Shown one piece after another: positions 44,172-53,658 of a stretch of 64,000 nucleotides of DNA. The position numbers were made by a program, and so were the translations under genes. The DNA comes from Allomyces arbusculus. Lineage: Eukaryota; Blastocladiomycota; Blastocladiomycetes; Blastocladiales; Blastocladiaceae. Position 1 is the stretch's first letter, and each line of letters begins with the position of its first letter. The notes below the pieces were generated by a model. That model did no database searches. It was not told the origin of the DNA and was given only the letters and a program-made list of their open reading frames with translations. Where the stretch lies: positions 1 through 64,000 of the forward strand of contig JADHYV010000001.1 of assembly GCA_027604705.1 (NCBI GenBank), given 5' to 3'.

Positions 44172-44632
44172 ATGGCCGGTGGACCGCAGACCTACATTGT
44201 TGCCGGCACCAAGGTGCCGAGCCGCTACGTAAGTGACCCAGCCCGACCCATCCACTTAACCCATGCGGCCCACGCGCGCGAACCGAACGCTTGCCGACCC
44301 AACGATGGTTGATTGCCGGTAATTCAAGTATCCTGGTCTCTGACACCAGCGCTGGCGGCCTGTGTAGCTCGCCGTCGGCTCGCTCCTCGCCTACGTCGCG
44401 GCCGGGATGATGATGACGCGCAGTGGCCCCGAGGTCCCGATTGCCGACCAGATCAAGGCGCTCGACCAGGACGAGTCGGCGTTCGTGACCAAGTACATGG
44501 AGAAGGTGCGTTGAACGATGCGCTCGTTGCTGCGCCGTTTCTCTCTCCTCTTCCGTCTTAAAACTGACCTGTCGGTTCGTTTGTTCTCCCTAGCTCGCCA
44601 AGGAGGACACGCCCGCCAAGGCGCACCACTAA
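44172..44632 (+). CDS. ATP19: Mitochondrial ATP synthase subunit k
   Basis: Three exons (44172-44228, 44368-44505, 44594-44632) give 77 aa, the usual size (yeast Atp19 has 68). Subunit k is a small inner-membrane protein of the F1Fo-ATP synthase, tied to dimer stability. The pattern fits: a short N-terminus VAGTKVPSRYLAVGS, one membrane segment SLLAYVAAGMMM, then the hydrophilic DQDESAFVTKYMEKLAKE, aligned with yeast DNKDEEKFIENYLKKHSE. The membrane segment lies in exon 2. Confidence 0.85.
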
Positions 44633-44735
44633 ACTGCCCTGCAGCAACGGCGCACCCGCGCGCACCTGCACCCACCAGTCCGCGTTTGTGATCCGAATCT
44701 TCCGCCCCAATGCATTAGGCGCTCCATCATGTTCT

Positions 44736-45035
44736 CTACCCCACTCGCGTGCGCAACTTCATGAACGTGCCCTTGTACAGCTTGGACAGTTCCTTAAACC
44801 GTTTCAGCCGCGCCGCGTCCTCGGACATGGCCGACGACGGGACCGTATCGGCCTGTCGAATCGTCAGGTCGTTGAGGTGCATCACCATCTGCAGCATTTG
44901 CGCGGCCTTGGTCTCGGTCGCGTGGTAGGTGGTCGCGAGCGACTCGGCGCTGGTCGTCGGCGACGGGAGCGACCCGGTCGGGTCGTGCACTTGCGCGTGC
45001 AACGCGACGAGTTCGCAGGTCAGGTTTTGCGACAT
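44736..45035 (-). CDS. Small helical protein, 99 aa, unknown
   Basis: An intronless frame of 99 codons with host-like codon bias. It looks helical: HATETKAAQMLQMVMHLNDLTIRQAD, then a short loop and EDAARLKRFKELSKLYKGTFMKLRT. There is no signal peptide or membrane segment. The two-helix form is like small subunits of multi-protein complexes (Mediator, kinetochore or vesicle-tethering type), but I cannot assign one. It begins 65 bp after the stop of the TORC2 HbrB gene on the same strand and is convergent with ATP19. Confidence 0.55.
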   Translation of the reverse strand: MSQNLTCELVALHAQVHDPTGSLPSPTTSAESLATTYHATETKAAQMLQMVMHLNDLTIRQADTVPSSAMSEDAARLKRFKELSKLYKGTFMKLRTRVG

Positions 45036-45100
45036 GACTGGAGAGAGAGGGAAGACGAAGGTCAAGTTCACAAACCAGAGAGTGAAACGAAGGTGATCAA

Positions 45101-46516
45101 TCAAAACGGACCAAGTAACTCGTCGAACCGCGGCAGAACCGCACAGTTGCGAAACATGAGCAGCACGAGCGACCGGACCGAAGTCACGACACGCGACCCC
45201 TTAATCTCGACTTGCAGTGGCATAAACACCGACATCAAGTACGGCAGGACGACGCCAAAATAGAAGGCCCACACTTCGGTCCATCGCAACAGGTAGAGCG
45301 ACGACGACGCGGGCCCATGTATCGCCGGATCGTAGGACACGTCGCTGAAAAACTTGGTGTTGAGTTCGGTCATGCCCTCGCGCAGGACTTCCTTGAGCTC
45401 TTCAAAGATGGTCGGGTAAAGTTGCTTGTCGAGGTACCGGCTAGAGCAATGGAAACGCGGGTCAACACGGAGATGATGGGGAAAACGAAACGATGATAAG
45501 AGGTAAACGCACGCCAGCATCGAATTGAGCTCCTCAATCGTACTGCTGAGCCCTTCCCCACGAAACAAAGGCAACACGCGCATGCGAATCTCCTGCCACA
45601 GGTGCTCCCCCGCGGCCCCATCGCTCGGACTCTCGGCGTACATGTGGTGCTGGCTGAACATGCGCGCGACCGTATTCGTATGACTCCCGACCTCCGGGAT
45701 CGGCGGACTCTGCTCGTCAGGCCCACGCTGCAAGAACGGCGCAATGATCGCCGTCAAATTCGTCGATGCCGACAAGGACGAATACACACTCGCGTTACTC
45801 GGCCCGGGCGGGCCCGACGCATCGAGTTTCGGCGCTGGGCTCGGTGGGGTTATGGGGGACGACGGCGCGCTAGATGCGTGCGTCGATCCGCCGGTCTGCG
45901 GCGAAATGTGCAGGTGCGAAAACAAGGACGCGCGGTGGCCGCCGCTCGTGGCGGCGGGACTCGTGGGAGGCATGGGCGCCGAGGACGACGCCGACGCGGC
46001 GCGCGCGCGAACGGCACTGCGTAAGCTGCGGCGCAGATGCGGCATGTCGGCGGGGAACGTGGCAGAGAGCGCCGTGCGCTTGACGAAATTGAGGAGTGCG
46101 GCAGTCGGACTGCGCGGTGGCGTGATCGGAGCCGCGGGAGCCGAGTAGACGCTGCTGTGTGCCGACGACGGGCGGTGGTGGTGGTGGCGATGGTGGCGAT
46201 GGCCGATTGGAGGGTCTGCAGGTAAGGGAGGCAGCGGGCCCAGGTCGCTGTAGATTTCGCCGGGGTCAACGGTTGTGCTGCTGCTGTCAGGACTTGTCGG
46301 AGAGCGCGCGGGCGGCAGAGGCGGGATGTGCAGCCGGGGTACACGCAGGCCGGTGGCGAGGCGCGAGGCGCGGTCGCGCGAGACCGGGGACGCGGCGCGG
46401 CGGGCGGGTTGCGCCGCGGCGGGAGGAGGGTCGTCGGCGGCGAGAATCGTGACGGGTTTGATGGGGTGGTGGTGGAGCGAGCCTGCGGGTCGCGACGGGG
46501 AAGCGTCGTTGTTCAC
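45101..46516 (-). CDS. HbrB/BIT61/PRR5-type TORC2 subunit
   Basis: Two exons (46516-45513 and 45440-45101) give 447 aa. The first 280 residues are Pro/Ser/His-rich and disordered. The HbrB-like domain covers about 300-447: LWQEIRMRVLPLFRGEGLSS, IEELNSMLARYLDKQL, LKEVLREGMTELNTKF, and WAFYFGVVLPYLMSVFMPLQ, where FYFGxVLPYLxxVFxPL is the family hallmark. Yeast Bit61 and human PRR5 (Protor) bind TORC2 and support its signalling to AGC kinases at the plasma membrane. It faces the CARM1 gene head to head across 438 bp. Confidence 0.87.
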   Translation of the reverse strand: MNNDASPSRPAGSLHHHPIKPVTILAADDPPPAAAQPARRAASPVSRDRASRLATGLRVPRLHIPPLPPARSPTSPDSSSTTVDPGEIYSDLGPLPPLPADPPIGHRHHRHHHHRPSSAHSSVYSAPAAPITPPRSPTAALLNFVKRTALSATFPADMPHLRRSLRSAVRARAASASSSAPMPPTSPAATSGGHRASLFSHLHISPQTGGSTHASSAPSSPITPPSPAPKLDASGPPGPSNASVYSSLSASTNLTAIIAPFLQRGPDEQSPPIPEVGSHTNTVARMFSQHHMYAESPSDGAAGEHLWQEIRMRVLPLFRGEGLSSTIEELNSMLACVYLLSSFRFPHHLRVDPRFHCSSRYLDKQLYPTIFEELKEVLREGMTELNTKFFSDVSYDPAIHGPASSSLYLLRWTEVWAFYFGVVLPYLMSVFMPLQVEIKGSRVVTSVRSLVLLMFRNCAVLPRFDELLGPF

Positions 46517-46954
46517 TGGAGCTTACCGTGGTTGAGCCGGGCGGCGCGATCGGGGACCAGCCTCGATCAGCGTTGGCGGGGGTGGATCGACTGCGGGCAG
46601 TCGTCGGCGCGGTATTGCGGCCCAGCCGGCGTAGTCTACGTTGACAACGACGGAAGGGTTGGTCGGTAGGGGTGGAGATGCGGTGGCGACGGAGAGCACA
46701 GGCACTTTCACTTCAAAACGCGACCAACGTGACGCGACTTGGCCACAGCCTCGCCATCACGCCAACCGCACGCACCCCCTCACCGCACAGCCAGAGGCCG
46801 ATCCTGCATCGACCTCATTCACTCATCTGCACGCCCGCTCCTGCTCTCGCCAACGAGAGCATATGAGCAGCTTCGAGCAGCAACAGCAGACCGGCCAATT
46901 TTGTGCAAGAACAGTACCGGCACTCGACAGCTCGCAGCGCGTCGTCTCGTAACC
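46517..46954. promoter_or_regulatory. Divergent promoter region HbrB / CARM1
   Basis: Spacer between outward-facing starts. The right half holds CACCC, CTCATTCAC and Gln-codon-like CAGCAG runs in the likely 5' leader of the CARM1 gene. No TATA box. Confidence 0.4.
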
Positions 46955-48985
46955 ATGGCCAGCCAACAACCGAGCAACGGCAGCACCGACAGTGCCGTGA
47001 TCCATGTCGAATTCACCGACCTGGCCATCCTGCAACAGCAACAAGAGCAGCAACCGCAAAAGAGTCAGCGCCGAGCTGGCGCGCACGACGACGCCGACGA
47101 TGCCGCACCGTCGGTCGAAGCACGCGACCCAATCTACTTTGTAGGATCGCAAATGATCGTGTCGATTGCTGGTCCGAAGAGTGAATGGATTGACCACGAC
47201 CGCATCGACTGTATCTCCCCTAGGGCTACTACGCGCTCCTGACGCACCAGGTACTGTCGTCACGCCATACCGCACTGTTTGGGACTGTGCCAGACTGCCT
47301 TGCACGCGAATATATCGATTCACTCATTTTCCATTGTTCATTTGGCGTCTCTTTCGTTCGCGGCCCATGCTCTTCCGCGTGCTGATCCCACCCGTACTTA
47401 GCAAAATATGCTCGTCGACTCGGTGCGCACGTCGACCTACCAGTCGGCCATTCTGCAAAACCACCACGTCTTCCAAGACGCACTCGTCATGGACGTCGGT
47501 GCCGGATCCGGCGTACTGTCCTACTTTTCCGGTGAGTTTATGTCCTCGAATGACTCCTCTCCACCCGACCTTGCCTGACAGGCGACTGATCCCACGCGTC
47601 GTGTAGCATACGCTGGCGCTCGCCACGTCTACGCTATCGAAGCCTCCAACATGGCGAGACGCATCCGCCAGCTGCTCGCGCGCACCGACACGCACAACAC
47701 GTTCCTCAAAGACCGCGTGACTGTGGTGCAGTGTACGAACGCGGTTCATGCCGTCCTGCTCGCCGCGCAAAAAGTGGTTGAGATCTGACACTGTTGGCGA
47801 CTTTAGCCAAGGTGGAGGACATCAAGGAGGACCTCCCCAAGGTTGACGTGATCATTTCCGAGCCGATCGGTGTCCTGCTCTTCCACGGTACGACCAGCTC
47901 ATGGCCATGCGGTGGTGATCTGGGGCCCACACACTAACCGTGCTTGGCAGAGCGCATGCTCGAGTCGTTTGTCTACGCGCGCGACAAGTACCTCAAGCCC
48001 GGAGGCACCATTTTCCCGTCGTCCGGGTCGATTTTCTTGAGCCCATTCACCGACGCTATGTAAGCTGTTTCCTTGACCTTGTTGTCCGAGTCGCCTGGGA
48101 CGCTTCTGATTGACTCGCCCAACTGCTAGCCTCTACACCGAAACCATGACTAAGGTCCGGTTCTGGGAATCGACCAATTTTTACGGCATCGACTTTTCGC
48201 CGCTTTTCGATGAGGCCAAGGACGAGTACTTTGCCATGCCTGTCGTCGGTCACTTTGACCCGAAATCGCTCATGGCTGCGCCCGCCGCGCCCTACGCCAT
48301 GGACTTCGCCACTGTCACGCGTGAGGAGCTCCTCGACCTTTTGATTCCATTCGAATGGACAGTCTCGTATACGGGCCTGGTGCGCATTCCTGCGCTCACT
48401 CCCAATCACATGCGCCACGGCCCTCTCCCCACTCACCACCACCTCCCTCTGCAGATCCACGGTATCGGCGGCTGGTTCGACCTGGCCTTCACCCCACCGC
48501 CGATCGGCGACGAGCTAGGGTCCACCGTGACCATGTCGACAGCGCCCAACGCGGCCAACACGCACTGGCAGCAAGTGCGGTTCCTGCTCACAGAACCGCT
48601 CGCTGTGAATGCCGGCGACGTCGTACGTGGGTGGCTGCGGTGCCGCGTGAACGCGATGCGCAGTTACATGATTGTCGGGGAATTGGTCGTGAATGAGACG
48701 CCGCTCTCGGACCCAGCCGACGTTAAGGTTACGGACGCGCTAGCTCTGCATGTGGAGGAACGGCCGGCGTGGTTGTCGGAACGAATCGGCAGTCGCCGTC
48801 GCGGGAGGTGGATGCTGCATGAGCAGGTACGTTGAGCGCGCAGGGATGAGACTGATTTGTGAGCGGGGTTGAGCTGACGCGAATTGTCGATGTTGTAGAC
48901 GTACGCCTACTCGTACCAGCCCAACGCGGCGACCGACGCGGCGTTCAAGCCCGAATTTGCGTGCATGTACCCGCCAAGCAGTTGA
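46955..48985 (+). CDS. CARM1: CARM1/PRMT4-type protein arginine methyltransferase
   Basis: Nine exons (46955-47140, 47224-47250, 47402-47531, 47607-47732, 47807-47887, 47951-48059, 48130-48379, 48455-48826, 48899-48985) give 455 aa. It transfers methyl groups from S-adenosylmethionine to arginines in histones and other proteins. Signature order: [20 protein letters not shown] (YFxxY motif), [14 protein letters not shown] (SAM site), the double-E loop [45 protein letters not shown] and THWQQV (THW loop). The residues [13 protein letters not shown] and [13 protein letters not shown] resemble CARM1 (NMMQDYVRTGTYQ, NFWYQPSFHGVD) more than PRMT1. The N-terminal Gln-rich 60 residues are shorter than the CARM1 EVH1-like domain. 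Yeasts lack PRMT4. Confidence 0.88.
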
Positions 48986-49109
48986 AGCCGCCTTCATCCA
49001 CCCAGAGTCTCCTCTCTCCTCTCTCCTTCAATTATTGTTCTTCCCATAGCCCAGTTGTTGAATGCAAGTCATATTTTTCTCCTCTCCAGTCCATCTCCTT
49101 GTCCCCTCC

Positions 49110-50767
49110 TCACGCGTCCTCCCCCTCTTCCAACGCATCCTCAGGCTGCTCAAACGTGATCATATCATCCACCCACTTTTTCCGCCGCTCCACGATGGCA
49201 CCCGGCTGGAAATTCACGCTGCGGCGCTTCGACCCACCCTGCATCAGTCCACTCGTCGAGCCGCGCGAGGACGACGATGGCATCCCTGCGGCCGCACTTC
49301 CCGCCGGTGGGCCGTTGCCGCTGCGTCGCGCCTCGCGGTGCTTGGCGAGCGCCTGGAATACGATCTCGTCCTTGACCATGGGCGCGAGACTGAAGGGCTG
49401 AACAAAGTTGGGGTCCACGCGTGGCGCAGGGGGCGCGGCGTCGTTTGCGTCGAGGACGGTTTCGGGGCGCTGTGGTGGGGATGGAGAAGGTGAGAAATAG
49501 TTTACTAATTTGATTGAGAGGGAAGAGAGGAACGCACCAGGTTGGAACTCGTCAAGTGCTTGTGCAGAAACAGGATGCGCGCGACGCGATCGGTCATGGC
49601 AACGTACTGGTCGCGAATGGCCTTGAGGTGCGACAGATCGCGCGCGACAAAGTCCGGCACATATTGCTTGTCGGACATGCCCTTGAGGTCGCCTACCAAC
49701 GTGGACAGGGATGAGAATGTGGTCATGACCAAGAAGAGAAGCGGGAGGCGCAACGCACCGAGCTCTTTCCCGTAACTCAGGTAGACTTTTTCGGTAAACG
49801 GAATGTAGGACGGGTGCGGTACTGCCTTGACGGCCATGACGCCGTCCACCGACTCCATTTGGTCCTCGGGCGGGTTGATGCGCGGGAACAGCGAGTAGGT
49901 GATCATGTCTTCGGGCACGCGCTTTTCTTCCTTGAGCTATTCCCGGACCATTGTTAGGGGCCGTCCAGTTCGCCTGCGAGAGTGTTGGAGCAAAGCGCAC
50001 GGACTTGCGGCGAGTACCCATACCCAAACGACCCGTAATTGAACGTGATTTCCAGACTCACGTCCCCAACGAGACGATGCTGGTCCCACAAGTCAAATAC
50101 ACCGGCGATCGGTGACACGCCGAGAATGTCGTGCACGTGAAAGCTGACCGACCCGATTGGGAACGTGCGCGTAGGGTCGGTGCTCGACACTTCAAGAATT
50201 TGGATGCGTAGGAGGTTGAACGGGTGCTTGCGGGACCGTGGGACCTGGATGCGAGCGTGGTCAGGGGAGGGCACGACGGAGCTACGGGCACATGGAATGA
50301 GGCGGCCGTACTACGACAGGGAAATGCTTGGTCTGGTTCCAATGCAGGACACCGTTTTCCTTGCGCGTGACGTGCGTCTTCTTGGTGAGCGTGCGGATCG
50401 ACATGGTCGCAAAGCACTTGCTGTGGATGAGCTGCGCCTCTACCAGTAGACGCAGTCGTGAGCAGGCACGAACGCGCAATAGAGCACAGCGTCGTGTTGC
50501 TAACCATTCAGCTCGAGAAAGTGGACTTGCTTGATTTTCACCGACAGGATGCCCGTCTACTGGCCAAATCGTGATCAACTGTGCGTTGGCGCTACGACTG
50601 GCCCGTTTAGTCGTGCGCACCACTGACGGTCGCGAGTCTTCTTCGGCCATGAGCACGCGGCGGAGCGCAGCAAGATCATCCAGCGGGCTCTTGGTTGGGC
50701 CGGGCGGGCCGCCCATGAGCTTTTCGGGCCCGCTCGGGGCAGATTGCCCGAGATTTGCTGCTGACAT
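49110..50767 (-). CDS. C2-domain protein, unknown role
   Basis: At least five exons, with introns near 50332-50260, 50009-49937, about 49757-49692 and 49547-49471; a further intron in the first exon is possible. The C2 domain lies mid-protein: LLRIQILEVSSTDPTRTFPIG, then VSFHVHDILG and LVGDVSLEITFNYGSFGYGY, which fit the beta strands of C2. After it come a conserved-looking block (LFPRINPPEDQMESVDGV, YIPFTEKVYLSYGKELG) and a helical region ending RILFLHKHLTSSNL. The C-terminus is Arg/Ser/Gly-rich with an acidic end EEGEDA. Membrane or lipid binding is inferred from C2. Calcium ligands are not clear. I cannot name an orthologue. Confidence 0.65.
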
Positions 50768-51245
50768 GGTTTCGAGGTGCGGGTGGACGAGCGGGATCCG
50801 ACTGCAACTGGTGCTTGCACGGTGGGTTTAGAAACAGCCGGCTGCTGGAGTTGCGCTGAGTTGAGGAGGTCCCGCTTGGAGAACACTGAATGGCCGATAC
50901 GGTGCAGACTGCAGACGTTGGGCCTGGCGGTGCTGCAAAGCGACGTCGTCGGTGGCAACGATGCCGACAACGAGCGGCCAGAGCAGGGCTAGCAATTACG
51001 CGGTAACGTGTGCCGCGCCGCATTCGACTCACTCTCTTCCTTGCAGCCCGCCGCCGTCGAGTCGATGCTCCACCAATGCGCCCAACTCGGCGCCTCCACG
51101 ACCAGCGACGGCCCCGACCCGCGCTCGCCGGTGCACCATCTGCAGTCTGCTCTCCTCGACCGGCTTGATCGGAACCTTTGCTCTGGCCCCTGCACGCGCT
51201 TTCGAACCGGCTAAAACACCTTTCACCTCACGACGAACTACCAAC
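50768..51245. promoter_or_regulatory. Divergent promoter region C2 protein / FEN1
   Basis: Spacer of about 480 bp between outward-facing genes; ACCTTTCACCTCACGACG precedes the FEN1 start. No MCB-type ACGCGT site seen near the FEN1 start. Confidence 0.35.
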
Positions 51246-52857
51246 ATGGGCATTTCCGGCCTCACCAAAGTCCTCGGCGACCACGCGCCGAGCGCACGCA
51301 AGGACAACGAAATCAAAAACTACTTTGGTCGTAAAGTCGCCATTGATGCGTCCATGTCCATTTACCAGTTCCTGATTGCCGTGCGCACGGGCGGCGAGAA
51401 CTTGACCAACGAGGACGGCGAGACGACCAGGTACGCCCTCGTTTGGGTGACGACGGGCGTGTGGTTCGGTGGAGAAGGGCCAAAATGCTAATTTTGACAA
51501 ACCAGTCACTTGATGGGCCTGTTTTACCGGACGCTGCGCATGATCGACAATGGTATCAAGCCCGTCTACGTGTTTGACGGAAAGCCGCCGACCATGAAGA
51601 GCGGCGAGGTGCGCAGCTGCTTTTGTGTGGTTTCGAGGCCATTGCTGACCCTTGCCGACTCGATTACGGTTCCTAGCTCGCAAAGCGCTTGGAGAAGCGT
51701 CAAGAGGCCGAAAAGACGGTCGCTGAGGCTGAGGAAAAGGGTCCGTTTTCAATGTCCGCAATCGGGTCGGACCCGTCGTCTCCCATGTCCCCACTGACTC
51801 ACCCCACCCACCCCTACCTCGCAGGCGACCAGGAAACCGCCGACAAGTTCCGACGGCGCACGGTCAAGGTGACGCGCGAGCACAACGATGATTGCAAGAA
51901 ACTTTTGCGGCTCATGGGGGTCCCGTACGTCGAGGCTCCCTGCGAGGCCGAAGCGCAGTGCGCAGCGCTAGCCAAATCCGGTAAAGTCTATGCGGCCGGG
52001 TCCGAGGACATGGACACGTTGACGTTTGGCGCGCCGGTCCTCTTGCGGCACTTGACGTTCTCGGAGGCACGCAAGACACCAATTGCCGAGTTTCATCTCG
52101 ACCAGGCGCTGGCCGGGCTCGACTTGACTCACGACCAGTTTATCGACCTGTGCATCTTGCTCGGGTGCGATTACTGCGATTCGATCAAGGGGATTGGGCC
52201 GACGCGCGCAGTGAGCTTGATCAAGGAACATGGGTCGCTCGAAAAGGTGCTCGGGGTGCTGGATAAGAAGAAGTACCCGGTCGCCGACGACTGGCCGTAC
52301 GATGAGGCGCGCCGGTTGTTCAAGGAGCCGGAGGTCACGGACCCGGAGACGATTGAGGTGGGTTGCGTCGTGCACGTTTCTTGCCCACACCTAGTGCGTG
52401 GTCATGATCTTATCCTTTTCCACCGGATAGCTGAAGTGGAACGATCCGGACGAGGAAGGGCTCGTCGAGTTCATGTGCAAGAAGAACGGCTTCAAGTACG
52501 TTGCTTGCCTTGACCAACCCGAACTCTTTCGTGAAAAGTACTGACCACTTGTCGCGGCAATTGCTAGCGAGGAGCGCATCCGCAACGGCGTCAAGCGGCT
52601 GCAAAAGAGCAAGAGCAGCGGCGTGCAAGGCCGGCTCGACGGGTTTTTCAAGGTGACGCCCAAGGCGGCGACGGACGGCGACAAGAAGCGCAAGGTACGA
52701 TTCCGACGTGATGCTTGGCAGGTGCAAACAGTGCACAGTCTCACCGCTGGTCCTTCCGTATCCTGATGCACAGGCCGACTCGGCCAAGACGGCGCCGGGA
52801 GCCAAGAAGGCCAAGGGTGCGCCGGCGACGCGGGGCCGCGGGCGGCCGCGCAAGTAA
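51246..52857 (+). CDS. FEN1: Flap endonuclease 1
   Basis: Seven exons (51246-51430, 51506-51608, 51677-51740, 51825-52357, 52431-52495, 52568-52694, 52774-52857) give 386 aa, the usual FEN1 length. It removes 5' flaps during Okazaki-fragment maturation and long-patch base excision repair. The N-terminal start [15 protein letters not shown], the metal ligands in [29 protein letters not shown] and [11 protein letters not shown], and the helix-hairpin-helix region [18 protein letters not shown] are all present. The PCNA-binding box QGRLDGFF lies near the C-terminus, followed by a Lys-rich tail ending RGRGRPRK. Yeast name RAD27. Confidence 0.96.
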
Positions 52858-53658
52858 CCGGGCACCGCGACACCGCGCGAAGCACGGTGGGCGACGCGTC
52901 GCAATCGGCTGCCGAGTCGAGGTTCAGATTCGAAACTGGGATGGGGTCTCTTTTGGTTGATTCGTGTTCTTTTGGTGTTCAAGGGCGTGTAAATTATCCT
53001 ACATCCGCGGGCGGTTGTGCCGGCTTGGCGTCGCGCTGGGATTTGATTTGCAACCGTCGACCGAGAACAAAGACAAGTAAGCGACTCTCACAGCTTCCTC
53101 CTCGCGAACGGGCAGTCCACCTCCCTCAGTCGTGCCTCGGAGCCTGCGCCCGCTCCCGCCGGCACAACCACACCATTCGTGCACCACCGCGAGCAACAAG
53201 CCATCACGAGCAAGTACTCGCTGCAAGCACGGCCGCCCCGGCACCTACGACCATCACCGCAGGCCGCTACTGGCCGCAAAGCGACACGCGCTGACCGACG
53301 CACCCAACCGCGTGCCGCACGCCCGCTTGCGCCCGCGATCGACGGCACAACCACGGCGCGTCCTCGCACTCCTTACCGATTGCGTTCATTACGCACCAAC
53401 GCGCCAACGGCACCGCCGACACGCGCAAGCGCCCGCGCAAGCACCCGGCGCAAACGGCCCGGGCCGAAGCGCAGAACAAGGCGCCTGGACTGCGCCTGCG
53501 GTGGGGTCTGGCCAAGTCGCGGGCGCTTTGTCCTTGAACCCGAACCAGCAAGCCATCGCACCACTCCGCCCGCCGCTTTGGGCCTTCCGATCCGTCCCCC
53601 CGCGCCATCTCTCGAGCCTGGCCTTGGTTGTTTGCTGCCACGGCTGTCACAGTAACCT
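52858..53658. other. Intergenic, 5' region of ZDS gene
   Basis: C/A-rich, with long low-complexity frames that lack domains. A long 5' leader for the ZDS gene is likely. No TATA box or repeat recognised. Confidence 0.45.

Noticed and set aside
52950-53658. Long Arg/Pro/Thr-rich frames upstream of the ZDS start
   Set aside because: Low-complexity translation of a C-rich leader; no family resemblance and no match to the conserved ZDS N-terminus.
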